The translations under genes were made by a program, and so were the position numbers. Source: Spirosoma aureum (lineage in GTDB: Bacteria; Bacteroidota; Bacteroidia; Cytophagales; Spirosomataceae). Taken from it: 64,000 bases of DNA. Location: contig NZ_CP050063.1 in the NCBI RefSeq assembly GCF_011604685.1, positions 8,225,001 through 8,289,000 on the forward strand. Reading direction: 5' to 3'. Shown here piece by piece: positions 56,201 to 63,536 of the stretch (position 1 is its first letter; each line of letters starts with the position of its first letter). The notes under the pieces are model-generated. The model was given only the letters and a program-made list of their open reading frames with translations, was not told the DNA's origin and did no database searches.

Positions 56201-56420
56201 CAATTTCACCAACCTGCTCAAGAAAGCCTGGGGTGTAAACCAGTCGTTGGGAAGCCAGGCCCTCTATGCCTTAGGTATCCCGGCAACCGCTACGACACCT
56301 GCCGTTGCCGGATTTGACAGCGTCAACAAACAGTTTGTCTATCGAGTCAACACCGCGGGTGTTCCTACGCCATCGGGTGATCCATTCCAACTCCAGATTG
56401 GCTTACGCTACAGCTTCTAA
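53217..56420 (+). CDS. TonB-dependent receptor with carboxypeptidase regulatory-like domain (Oar-like)
   Basis: 1067 residues, signal peptide ending IGKTLAQ. Carboxypeptidase regulatory-like domain (about 29-110: [22 protein letters not shown]), then plug ([49 protein letters not shown]) and a large barrel ending in LRYSF. The [13 protein letters not shown] pattern is that of Oar-type receptors, not SusC. No SusD follows; instead the stop overlaps a glycerophosphodiesterase start by one base (TAATG), so the two are translationally coupled. Confidence 0.93.
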   Translation: [1067 protein letters not shown]

Positions 56421-57301
56421 TGGCAAAAACAGCGAGGAGTAAAGCGATTGGACTGTTCTGCCTCCTCCTGTGCTCCCACATTCTGGTAGCTCAGGGTAAC
56501 TTCGATCGGCAGGGCCATCGGGGGTGCCGGGGGCTGATGCCGGAGAACACAATTCCAGCGATGAAAAAAGCGCTTGATCTGGGCGTTCAGACGCTGGAAC
56601 TGGATGCTGTAATCTCAAAAGACAAGCAGGTCGTGGTATCGCACGACACCTACATGTCTTCGCACATTGCGTTAAGACCAGATGGAACGCCGGTTACCGC
56701 TGCCGAAGAAAAGACGATTAATTTATACCAGCTAACCTATGCTGAGATAAAGAAATTCGATGTAGGCAGTAAACCACATCCTGAATTTACTCAGCAACAG
56801 AAGCTGGCGGTTTATAAACCGCTGCTTTCCGTATTGATCGATTCTGTCGATGCGTATGCGAAAGCAAAGGGATTGCCCCTGCCCATGTTCAACATCGAGA
56901 TTAAATCAATGCCGGCCACCGATGGTGTGCACCATCCTGCCCCGCAGGAGTTTGTCGATCTTGTTCTCAGCGTCTGCAAAAGCAGGAATCTGGGCAAACG
57001 GTTAACCATACAGTCTTTTGACGTTCGACCCTTGCAGTTGATTCACAAGCAATATCCAGCGGTTAACCTGTCTTATCTGACGGCAAACACAAAATCACTG
57101 GCAGATAATATGGCTGCATTAGGCTTCACTCCGTATGCTTATAGCCCATATTATAAAACGGTAACGAGTGAAACCGTCAAAGCCTGCCATGAGCAGAAAA
57201 TGGTGATTATTCCCTGGACGGTAAATACAAAAGCCGAGATCGAGAGCCTTGCCAAGCTTGGCGTAGATGGTATTATCTCCGATTATCCGAATCTGTTCTA
57301 A
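56420..57301 (+). CDS. Glycerophosphodiester phosphodiesterase
   Basis: 293 residues, signal peptide ending HILVAQG. GDPD motifs: QGHRGCRGLMPENT with His33, TLELDAVISKDKQVVVSHDTYM and a C-terminal PWTVNTKAEIESLAKLGVDGIISDYP. Secreted form that splits glycerophosphodiesters to glycerol-3-phosphate and an alcohol, giving phosphate or carbon. Coupled to the TonB receptor upstream, which would import a product or partner (inference). Confidence 0.93.
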   Translation: MAKTARSKAIGLFCLLLCSHILVAQGNFDRQGHRGCRGLMPENTIPAMKKALDLGVQTLELDAVISKDKQVVVSHDTYMSSHIALRPDGTPVTAAEEKTINLYQLTYAEIKKFDVGSKPHPEFTQQQKLAVYKPLLSVLIDSVDAYAKAKGLPLPMFNIEIKSMPATDGVHHPAPQEFVDLVLSVCKSRNLGKRLTIQSFDVRPLQLIHKQYPAVNLSYLTANTKSLADNMAALGFTPYAYSPYYKTVTSETVKACHEQKMVIIPWTVNTKAEIESLAKLGVDGIISDYPNLF

Positions 57302-57318
57302 TTTTATTGCCGCATAGC

Positions 57319-57364
57319 GTTACAAAAAAACTCAGCCAACTGGTCGGCTGAGTTTTTTTGTAAC
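57319..57364. terminator. Bidirectional terminator
   Basis: A perfect 19-bp stem containing A/T tracts on both sides, arms 57319-57337 and 57346-57364 around CTCAGCC/GGCTGAG, with an 8-nt loop. It serves the GDPD gene and faces eboE from the other side. Its last two bases overlap the start of palindromic copy C. Confidence 0.8.
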
Positions 57365-57444
57365 AGGACTTTCTCAAAAAGCCGTGCCACGGTTTGATTT
57401 ACCCCGATAGGTAACCGTGGCACGGCTTTTTGAGAAAGTCCTGT
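57363..57444. repeat. Palindromic intergenic repeat, copy C
   Basis: A perfect 32-bp inverted repeat, arms 57363-57394 and 57413-57444, with an 18-nt loop. Core GCCGTGCCACGGTT/AACCGTGGCACGGC as in copies A and B; the outer arms contain AGGACTTTCTCAAAAA. The outer AGGACTTTC is shared with copy A. It lies between the convergent GDPD and eboE genes. Confidence 0.9.
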
Positions 57445-57497
57445 GTATAAACGATTTTCAGGTTTGTTTTAGATCAGAGAGATCCGTTAATCAAGCT

Positions 57498-58739
57498 TCA
57501 TTTAGTATTCTCAATAACCCACTGAATTTCTCGCTCGATCGAGTCAACCAGTTCTTTTTTCAGCTCATCGGGCAATACGCCCCATGTATACGTTTCGACC
57601 TCAAGCTGATTCGTAAATCGCCGTTCCGCCTGTAGTTTCAATACTTCCAGAATATCGTCCTGGGTCGATTGGAGCACGCCATAATTATTGACAAAAAGTG
57701 GTACATGAAAGTGCGCCCGCCACTCGGCATGATCATCGTTGAGGGCTGCCAGAGCATCCGGCAAATCCCGGAATCGTAGTAACGCTCCCGAACTGGCATG
57801 TCCGAATCCGCTTCGGGCAACCACCTGATGCAGATAGGTTGGTTCGTTGAACTCCTCGAATGCCTTTCGTACAGCCTCGCGGCCTTCAGGTGCTTCGGGG
57901 AATTCAGCTTTTAACGCTGCACTGATCTGGATTTTACCAACACGCAGGCCATATTCTTTTAATTTATCCAGCACATCGGCCGGACGTTCGTAGCCAACGG
58001 CAAAGTGGCAAACGTCATAGCACAGACGCACGTGTTCGCAAATACGGGCTTCGGCTTCTTCATCGGTCAGGCCAAACTGCCCCGTCAGTTGCTCAATACC
58101 CATTGGCAGCAAATAATCGGTGAACCAGGTAATAAACTCGTCAGCGGTTTCAATAACGCCATCGGGTTCAGGTTCCAGATCAAGATGCATTAACCGATCC
58201 GTTTGCTTTCGTAGTTGAATTAATTCGGCGACAACTTCAAGTACATTCTGGGTCGTTTGTGAGAAAATATAATCACGGGCGGCTGGTTGCTCCCATTCAA
58301 ACCAATGCCGATACGACAGGGGCGATGTCGAAACGCCACCCTGAATGGCATTACCCAGTTCATCGACGGGCAATAGTACCGACAGAATCCGGAATAGTCG
58401 TTTGGTATACTCAACCCGCGCTTCGGTGGTCCAGTCGGGCGCATGGACCTGATCTTTAACGACCGTATCATGAAAGCCGCCGAACGGAAACCCATTCATC
58501 GTAAATACGTAGCAATCATTACTGGCCAGCCAGTGTTGAAACGCCACCAGATTTTCAGGAATCTCCAACTCTTCACTGGCTATGTTGGATAGGCGCAGAC
58601 CAATACCAAAGGGTGCATCGGGCGATAATCGTTTTTTCAGTTCTGGAATCGCCTGCTGTAGAGCGGCAAAATGGTCGGTCCACGTTTCACCCGGATGGAT
58701 GTTTGTGCAGTAGCCGAGGTGGCCAAGCGGTGTTTTCAT
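57498..58739 (-). CDS. eboE: TIM-barrel metabolite traffic protein EboE
   Basis: 413 residues, cytoplasmic. Opens GHLGYCTNIHPGETW, the EboE signature, then FGIGLRLSN, YVFTMNGFPFGGFH, HLDLEPEPDGVIET, LCYDVCHFAVGYERP and VGKIQISAALK, metal-ligand positions of the xylose-isomerase/AP-endonuclease-2 barrel. Reaction unknown. Its ATG overlaps the eboD stop by four bases (ATGA), so the two are translationally coupled. Confidence 0.92.
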   Translation of the reverse strand: MKTPLGHLGYCTNIHPGETWTDHFAALQQAIPELKKRLSPDAPFGIGLRLSNIASEELEIPENLVAFQHWLASNDCYVFTMNGFPFGGFHDTVVKDQVHAPDWTTEARVEYTKRLFRILSVLLPVDELGNAIQGGVSTSPLSYRHWFEWEQPAARDYIFSQTTQNVLEVVAELIQLRKQTDRLMHLDLEPEPDGVIETADEFITWFTDYLLPMGIEQLTGQFGLTDEEAEARICEHVRLCYDVCHFAVGYERPADVLDKLKEYGLRVGKIQISAALKAEFPEAPEGREAVRKAFEEFNEPTYLHQVVARSGFGHASSGALLRFRDLPDALAALNDDHAEWRAHFHVPLFVNNYGVLQSTQDDILEVLKLQAERRFTNQLEVETYTWGVLPDELKKELVDSIEREIQWVIENTK

Positions 58740-59899
58740 ACGAGTTGAACGTGTTGCTCCTGCTCTTTCAGGATAGCGATGGACTGACGAACCATTTCGG
58801 CGTCAATCTCGTGGACTTCAACGCCTTTTCCGATTCCCTGCAATAACATAATGGTAAGCCGTCCGCCAAGATGCTCCCGGAATTCGGCAAGTCCTTTCAG
58901 GACACCGGCACTGTTGTCGGCGTCGAGCATTGGCTGATAGAGCGAAAAGCCCAGTGTCCGCAACGTTTTCAGAATTCGGGCGGTGTCCGCGTCGGTGAGC
59001 CAGCCGAGCTGCTGCGAGTAAAGGCTATCGAGCGCAATACCAATGGCTACAGCTTCGCCATGTCGCAACTCAAAATTAGTCAGTTGCTCCAGTTTGTGCG
59101 CGCTCCAGTGACCAAAGTCCAGCGGCCGCGATGAGCCCATCTCGAACGGATCGCCCCCGGCAATGTGTTGGAGGTGCATTTCAGCACACCGATGGATTAA
59201 ATAGTCCATCGGTGCCATTTCCCGTGCGGCAAGGGCTTCGGCGTTGGCTTCAATCCAGTCAAAAAACCTAGCGTCTTTAATGAGGGCTACTTTAATGGCT
59301 TCGGAGATACCCGCACGCCAGTCGCGATCGTCGAGAGTTGTCAGAAATTGACTATCATTGAAAACGGCTATGGGTGGTACAAACGTGCCGAGGAAATTTT
59401 TTTTACCCCGATAATTGACGCTGTTTTTCACACCCACTCCTGAATCATTCTGCGACAGAACCGTTGTCGGAATGCGAATATGACGAATACCCCGGTGCGC
59501 TATTGCCGCGGCATAGCCTACCATATCGAGAACAGATCCGCCACCAATAGCCACCACGTACGAATGCCGGTCAATACCGTAACGATCGACAGCATCGACG
59601 ATCTGTTCAACCAGAGCGGGGTCGTTTTTCGCTACTTCACCACCCGGAATAACGAGCAGATCTGTTACAGGTTCAACAACATCGGCATACTGTTTAAAAT
59701 ACGTTTTAATGTCGGATAACAGGTTAGGATGTGTAGCCGTAACACCCGAATCAATCACGAACAGAATCTTTTTTCGCGTTTCGTTAGACTGTTGAGTAAG
59801 AAAATCGGCAAGTAATGGATTGGTTATGCTGAAAAGTTTTTCGGTAAAGAAAACGTTGTACGCGAATCGAACCGTGAAGGACTGCTGCAAATGGCTCAT
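58736..59899 (-). CDS. eboD: 3-dehydroquinate synthase-like sugar phosphate cyclase EboD
   Basis: 387 residues. The DHQS/sugar phosphate cyclase fold is clear: VIPGGEVAKNDPALVEQIV, YVVAIGGGSVLDMVGYAAAIAHRG, IRIPTTVLSQNDSGVGVKNSVNYRGKKNFLGTF, DFGHWSAHKLEQLTNFELRHGEAVAIGI. It uses NAD+ and a divalent metal. In Ebo clusters this gene is annotated as 3-dehydroquinate synthase or 2-epi-5-epi-valiolone synthase-like; it is not the shikimate aroB by context. First gene of the D-E block, with its own promoter. Confidence 0.92.
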   Translation of the reverse strand: MSHLQQSFTVRFAYNVFFTEKLFSITNPLLADFLTQQSNETRKKILFVIDSGVTATHPNLLSDIKTYFKQYADVVEPVTDLLVIPGGEVAKNDPALVEQIVDAVDRYGIDRHSYVVAIGGGSVLDMVGYAAAIAHRGIRHIRIPTTVLSQNDSGVGVKNSVNYRGKKNFLGTFVPPIAVFNDSQFLTTLDDRDWRAGISEAIKVALIKDARFFDWIEANAEALAAREMAPMDYLIHRCAEMHLQHIAGGDPFEMGSSRPLDFGHWSAHKLEQLTNFELRHGEAVAIGIALDSLYSQQLGWLTDADTARILKTLRTLGFSLYQPMLDADNSAGVLKGLAEFREHLGGRLTIMLLQGIGKGVEVHEIDAEMVRQSIAILKEQEQHVQLV

Positions 59900-59930
59900 C
59901 TCATTATAAATTCACCCTGTCTGGAAAACC

Positions 59931-59967
59931 CAAAATTACCCAATAAACAACAGTATTGCTCAAAAAA
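59931..59967 (-). promoter_or_regulatory. eboDE promoter
   Basis: On the minus strand TTTTTTG (59961-59967), 22 bases, then TAATTTTG (59931-59938), an exact TAnnTTTG box, 31 bases before the eboD ATG. The spacing is a little longer than the usual 19-21. Confidence 0.45.
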
Positions 59968-59972
59968 GTCCA

Positions 59973-60097
59973 TTACCTCTCATTCAATTGTCTTCTGAAT
60001 TCAGTTGGCAGCTGCCCTTGGTGTTTCCGAAACAGTTTATTAAACGGCTCTCAGCTATAAATTCCAGCTTAAAGGTAATCAGTGAGATGGCTAGATT
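59973..60097 (-). pseudogene. Relic of an AraC-family regulator C-terminus
   Basis: Minus-strand translation gives ISLITFKLEFIAES then, after a one-base frameshift, PFNKLFRKHQGQLPTEFRR followed by QLNER and stop (59973-59975). This matches the last helix-turn-helix of AraC proteins (consensus like ISEIAYKLGFNSESYFNKLFRK). Upstream there is an in-frame stop at 60098-60100 and no N-terminal part. The relic sits directly upstream of the eboD promoter. Confidence 0.7.
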
Positions 60098-60126
60098 TTA
60101 CTCTCGTTGTCGTGTTTCGACCAGCC

Positions 60127-60301
60127 TTACTTAGCCGGTTTGAGGAGGCTTTCGTAGTTAAAAAAAGGTTAGCTGTTCCGCAAGTAGTTCAATCCGGAGC
60201 CGATTAGCTTCGTGGATAGAGTACCGGAAATAAGTCGATGTGAGGATGTGGGGATGTTTCTTAAAACCGACAAAGCGAGGGCGGATCGCCGATACGACGG
60301 T
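60127..60301 (-). other. ORF-like stretch, possibly a broken gene fragment or repeat
   Basis: The minus frame is open from 60301 to a stop at 60158-60160 (47 residues, no ATG start), with segments such as RPRFVGFKKHPHILTSTYFR and IHEANRLRIELLAEQLTFF. If the run of seven A at 60160-60166 has lost or gained a base, it reads on as NYESLLKPAK to a stop at 60127-60129. I do not recognise the protein; it may be a chance frame over a repeat. Confidence 0.3.
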
Positions 60302-60341
60302 TCACCGTGCGATGCTCTAAATCTCGTCGGTCAGGCCAAAC

Positions 60342-60389
60342 GCGGTTTTGAGAAACCGCAGCGGTCAGGTTGAAGAACCTGACCGCTGC
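60342..60389. terminator. Two overlapping hairpins downstream of the GT2 gene
   Basis: GCGGTTT/AAACCGC (60342-60348 with 60353-60359) and GCAGCGGTCAGGTT/AACCTGACCGCTGC (60358-60371 with 60376-60389) share two bases, so only one can form fully. They lie 37 bases after the stop of the minus-strand glycosyltransferase and probably end its transcript, although no T-run follows. Confidence 0.5.
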
Positions 60390-60425
60390 TCCAATATCCG
60401 CTTGCCCCATATTCAACTCAGTCAA

Positions 60426-61412
60426 TCACCAGTACATGACTTTATATTTTACAGCTCCATATAGCCGCCAATAGACCGATAGGAATGGCGTTGCCAGTGT
60501 TGTCAATATCGTTTGTTTCAGATTAGCCCCAGTTACGTTATCGGGCAAATCGCGCCAGATCATACCGGCCGATAATATACCCCAAACGCCAAAGCCAACG
60601 GTTGACGTAATCACACTACCCGATAAAGCGCCAATAACGCCAACGGTCATCCCCAATACAGACGCATAATACTCAAGTATCAGACTCCGGTCAGTTTCAA
60701 TACGTTGCCGGAACAACTCCGGGTGTCGCTTGTATAACAGTGCATCGTACCGATTCTTCCGCTCATTCGTTAACGAGGCATACCAGGGCGTTTCGCGCAT
60801 GGGGTGAACAACAACCGCTTCCGGACATTTGCTGATCGGTATGCCCAACTGAATAAACTTAAACTGGAGGTCATTGTCTTCACGCCAGGCAAAATCAAAT
60901 GCTTCTTCAAAGCCCCCCACGCGCTCAAGCGCCGATTTCCGGCAAAAACAGTTGGCTGAAATAAACTCACTCATTTCCAGATACGGCGTTCTGGGATTGT
61001 ACTGTGTGGTCGTATCAGGCAACGTCAATCGTAGCTGCCCCGTCATGACCTGTGCCCCACGCTGAAAACCTGTCAGTGCTGAAGAAAGCCATTCAGAACT
61101 AGGAAGACAATCCTCATCCGTAAACGCAACAACGCGCCCTCGTGCGGCTCGCCATCCCCGATTTCGCGCTGCTGCAGGCCCCCGCGACTGAGGTTGGCCC
61201 AAATAACGAACCTCCAGTGGCCCACCCGACTTGGCGATCTGCTTCGTAAAAAGAGCGACAGCAGCTGCCGTTTCGGGCGAGTTTCCATCGTCGACTACAA
61301 TGATCTCATACTGATCGCGGGAAAGCCGTTGCTTACCCAGTGCATCGAGGCATTTTAGAAGCAGAGCCGGTTGCTGATACGTTGGTATCACTACCGAAAA
61401 GTCGGGTATCAT
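60426..61412 (-). CDS. Family 2 glycosyltransferase
   Basis: 328 residues. GT-A fold: FSVVIPTYQQPALLLKCLDAL, EIIVVDDGNSPET, GPAAARNRGWRAARGRVVAFTDEDCLPSSEWL (DxD-type motif TDEDC) and FDFAWREDNDLQFKFIQLG (acceptor-site ED). The C-terminus has two hydrophobic segments (about 245-290), so it is membrane-anchored. Transfers a sugar to an envelope acceptor, product unknown. Confidence 0.9.
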   Translation of the reverse strand: MIPDFSVVIPTYQQPALLLKCLDALGKQRLSRDQYEIIVVDDGNSPETAAAVALFTKQIAKSGGPLEVRYLGQPQSRGPAAARNRGWRAARGRVVAFTDEDCLPSSEWLSSALTGFQRGAQVMTGQLRLTLPDTTTQYNPRTPYLEMSEFISANCFCRKSALERVGGFEEAFDFAWREDNDLQFKFIQLGIPISKCPEAVVVHPMRETPWYASLTNERKNRYDALLYKRHPELFRQRIETDRSLILEYYASVLGMTVGVIGALSGSVITSTVGFGVWGILSAGMIWRDLPDNVTGANLKQTILTTLATPFLSVYWRLYGAVKYKVMYW

Positions 61413-61446
61413 AGTTAAGGTTATTTATGTTGTTTATGCCCTTTGG

Positions 61447-61635
61447 TTACATGATTTCGGCCCGCATATACCAGCACGAATTGTGTAACCAAAAAAAATG
61501 TGAATAGCTGGTTTTCAGCGCATAACGAATATTCCAATAAAGACGTTTACCCCATTTGGCCGAACTGATTAAGCGGCAATTAAAGGTATCTTTAGTTCTG
61601 TTTTTGGTGACATTTCTTCTACAAACCGAACACAA
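61447..61635 (-). CDS. Possible small ORF upstream of the GT2 gene
   Basis: 62 residues, ending 34 bases before the GT2 start on the same strand. Rich in Trp, Tyr, His and Cys (KWGKRLYWNIRYALKTSYSH). No signal, no domain; it may be a chance frame. Listed because it fills most of a 384-base gap and is oriented with the glycosyltransferase. Confidence 0.25.
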   Translation of the reverse strand: MCSVCRRNVTKNRTKDTFNCRLISSAKWGKRLYWNIRYALKTSYSHFFWLHNSCWYMRAEIM

Positions 61636-61762
61636 ACGTCAGCTTATTTAGCCTATAGCAAATTCCGCGCCGATGTACGCTTACAATTCAGTTTATTCAT
61701 AACTATGACCCTTATTTTATCGTCTATAGGTTTAAGGAGTAACTGATCAGCAAGGATTCTAT

Positions 61763-61770
61763 TAGTTTTG
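61763..61770 (+). promoter_or_regulatory. -7 box of the SDR gene at 61797
   Basis: TAGTTTTG, an exact TAnnTTTG match, 26 bases before the ATG. No -33 element confirmed. Confidence 0.4.
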
Positions 61771-61796
61771 TAAGATACCTACACAACCTGTTTTTT

Positions 61797-62543
61797 ATGA
61801 TTGCACTCATCACCGGCGCTACTTCGGGTATTGGCCGCGCCACTGCCGAAGCTTTTGCGGATCTCGACTATCGCCTTATTCTGTGTGGACGTCGTCAGGA
61901 ACGGCTTGACGAATTGCAGGAATACCTTGGCGCACAAACGGCTATCGTGACCCTGAATTTCGATGTACGCACCTGGGACGAAGTTGAGCACGCTATCCGC
62001 ACCTTACCCGACGAATGGAAAGCTATCGACATTTTGATTAATAGTGCTGGCAATGCACATGGCATGTCACCGATTCAGGACGGCGACCCTGCCGACTGGG
62101 ACCAGATGATCGACGGTAATGTGCAGGGACTGCTCTATGTCTCGAAAGCCGTAATGCCGGGTATGGTCGAACGGAAGCGGGGCCATATTGTCAATATCAG
62201 CTCGGTTGCGGGCAAAGAAACGTATGTGAACGGAGCCGTTTATTGTGCCAGTAAAGCTGCTGTTGAAGCCATCAGTACTGGTATGCGACTAGACTTGATT
62301 CAGCATGGAATCAAGGTCACCAACATTGCTCCCGGCGCAGTAGAAACCGAATTCTCAGTCGTCCGTTTCAAAGGCGATAGCGAACGGGCATCCAAGGTTT
62401 ACGAAGGCTTTGCGCCCCTCACGCCCGACGATATTGCCGACGCGATTGTCTACGCCGTAACAGCACCCGCCAACGTTACCATTGCCGATATGACCATTCT
62501 GGCTGGTGCACAGGCCGCAGCGACAACCATCTACCGAAAGTAA
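61797..62543 (+). CDS. SDR family oxidoreductase (YdfG-like)
   Basis: 248 residues, classical short-chain dehydrogenase. Cofactor motif TGATSGIG at 6-13, NSAG at 82-85, catalytic Ser136, Tyr149 and Lys153 in YCASKAAVEAIS, then NIAPGAVETEFSVVRF. The sequence is like 3-hydroxy acid dehydrogenase YdfG and serine dehydrogenases (NADP-preferring Arg32-Arg33 after the second strand). Stands alone, upstream of ruvA. Confidence 0.92.
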   Translation: MIALITGATSGIGRATAEAFADLDYRLILCGRRQERLDELQEYLGAQTAIVTLNFDVRTWDEVEHAIRTLPDEWKAIDILINSAGNAHGMSPIQDGDPADWDQMIDGNVQGLLYVSKAVMPGMVERKRGHIVNISSVAGKETYVNGAVYCASKAAVEAISTGMRLDLIQHGIKVTNIAPGAVETEFSVVRFKGDSERASKVYEGFAPLTPDDIADAIVYAVTAPANVTIADMTILAGAQAAATTIYRK

Positions 62544-62785
62544 ATTGATCGGGTTTTGTTTCGGTACCTTTGAGGGAAGTCGAAACAGAACCCGATTTGT
62601 TACTGGTGTAAGTTGCTGAGAAGATTATTTACTTTTATAAAAGTTAACCAATAGGTAGCTAACGGCCACTATTAGCAACAAACCACACCCAGCTTTTCTC
62701 TACGCCATTCCTATCAAAAGTCGCACTTTTTTCGTATATTTACTCAATTGTATTAGCTTCGATTACAAGCCTTTTTAACGTCTGA

Positions 62786-63376
62786 ATGATTGCTTACTTA
62801 GACGGAGTGCTGGCCTACAAAGAAACGACGTACGTCATTATCGACGTGCATGGTGTAGGATACGCAGTCCATATCTCCCTCCAAACCTATTCGACACTGC
62901 CCGGCGGTGGCGAACGGGTTAAATTATTTACGCACCACCTTTTCCGCGAAGACGCTCAGATACTATACGGATTTGCCATCGCCGACGAAAAAGCACTGTT
63001 TCTGGATCTGATTGGCGTTTCGGGCGTTGGTCCGAACACAGCGCTGGGTATGCTATCGGCGATGCAACCAGCCGACCTGCGGCTGGCCATTCTGGGAGAG
63101 AACGTTCGGGCGGTACAGGCCATCAAAGGTATTGGTGCCAAAACGGCCCAGCGCATCATTCTCGAGCTACGCGATAAAATGAAAAAATCGGGCGTTGTTC
63201 CCGACGGTCCGACGTATCGTCAGCAACCTGCGGGCAACCCTGTTCGCGAGGAAGCACTGGCGGCCTTAGTCGCACTGGGCTTTCCGAAACCAACAGCCGA
63301 GAAGAGTGTAGACGATGCCCTGAAAGCCGATCCAAATCTGAGTGTAGAGGATGTTATCCGGCGAGCATTGCGGTAG
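62786..63376 (+). CDS. ruvA: Holliday junction branch migration protein RuvA
   Basis: 196 residues, full length. Domain I (MIAYLDGVLAYKETTYVIIDVHGVGYAVHISL), two helix-hairpin-helix motifs in domain II (LIGVSGVGPNTALGML and IKGIGAKTAQRIILELRDK), and domain III at the end (REEALAALVALGFPKPTAEKSVDDALK). RuvA binds four-way DNA junctions and loads the RuvB motor. ruvB and ruvC are not adjacent in the window. Confidence 0.97.
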   Translation: MIAYLDGVLAYKETTYVIIDVHGVGYAVHISLQTYSTLPGGGERVKLFTHHLFREDAQILYGFAIADEKALFLDLIGVSGVGPNTALGMLSAMQPADLRLAILGENVRAVQAIKGIGAKTAQRIILELRDKMKKSGVVPDGPTYRQQPAGNPVREEALAALVALGFPKPTAEKSVDDALKADPNLSVEDVIRRALR

Positions 63377-63536
63377 ACTTTTGCTGGCAACGTCAATTAT
63401 GATCAGTTCTGCTAAACTAAATTTAGGCATATAGCCCTCCACTACCCTTACATGGTTTGATGGCCAATTTTGACAGGAATTTAAGTCGCCTGTGATTCTC
63501 ACCTGATTAGTGTGCCAGTTTAAGTTTGAAGATTGG

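Noticed and set aside
25284..57444. The three palindromic repeats as a CRISPR array
   Set aside because: Copies are 15-17 kb apart, with no regular spacers and no cas genes.
59973..60097. AraC relic as a functional small gene
   Set aside because: A frameshift and flanking in-frame stops break it, and it lacks the first helix-turn-helix and the ligand domain.
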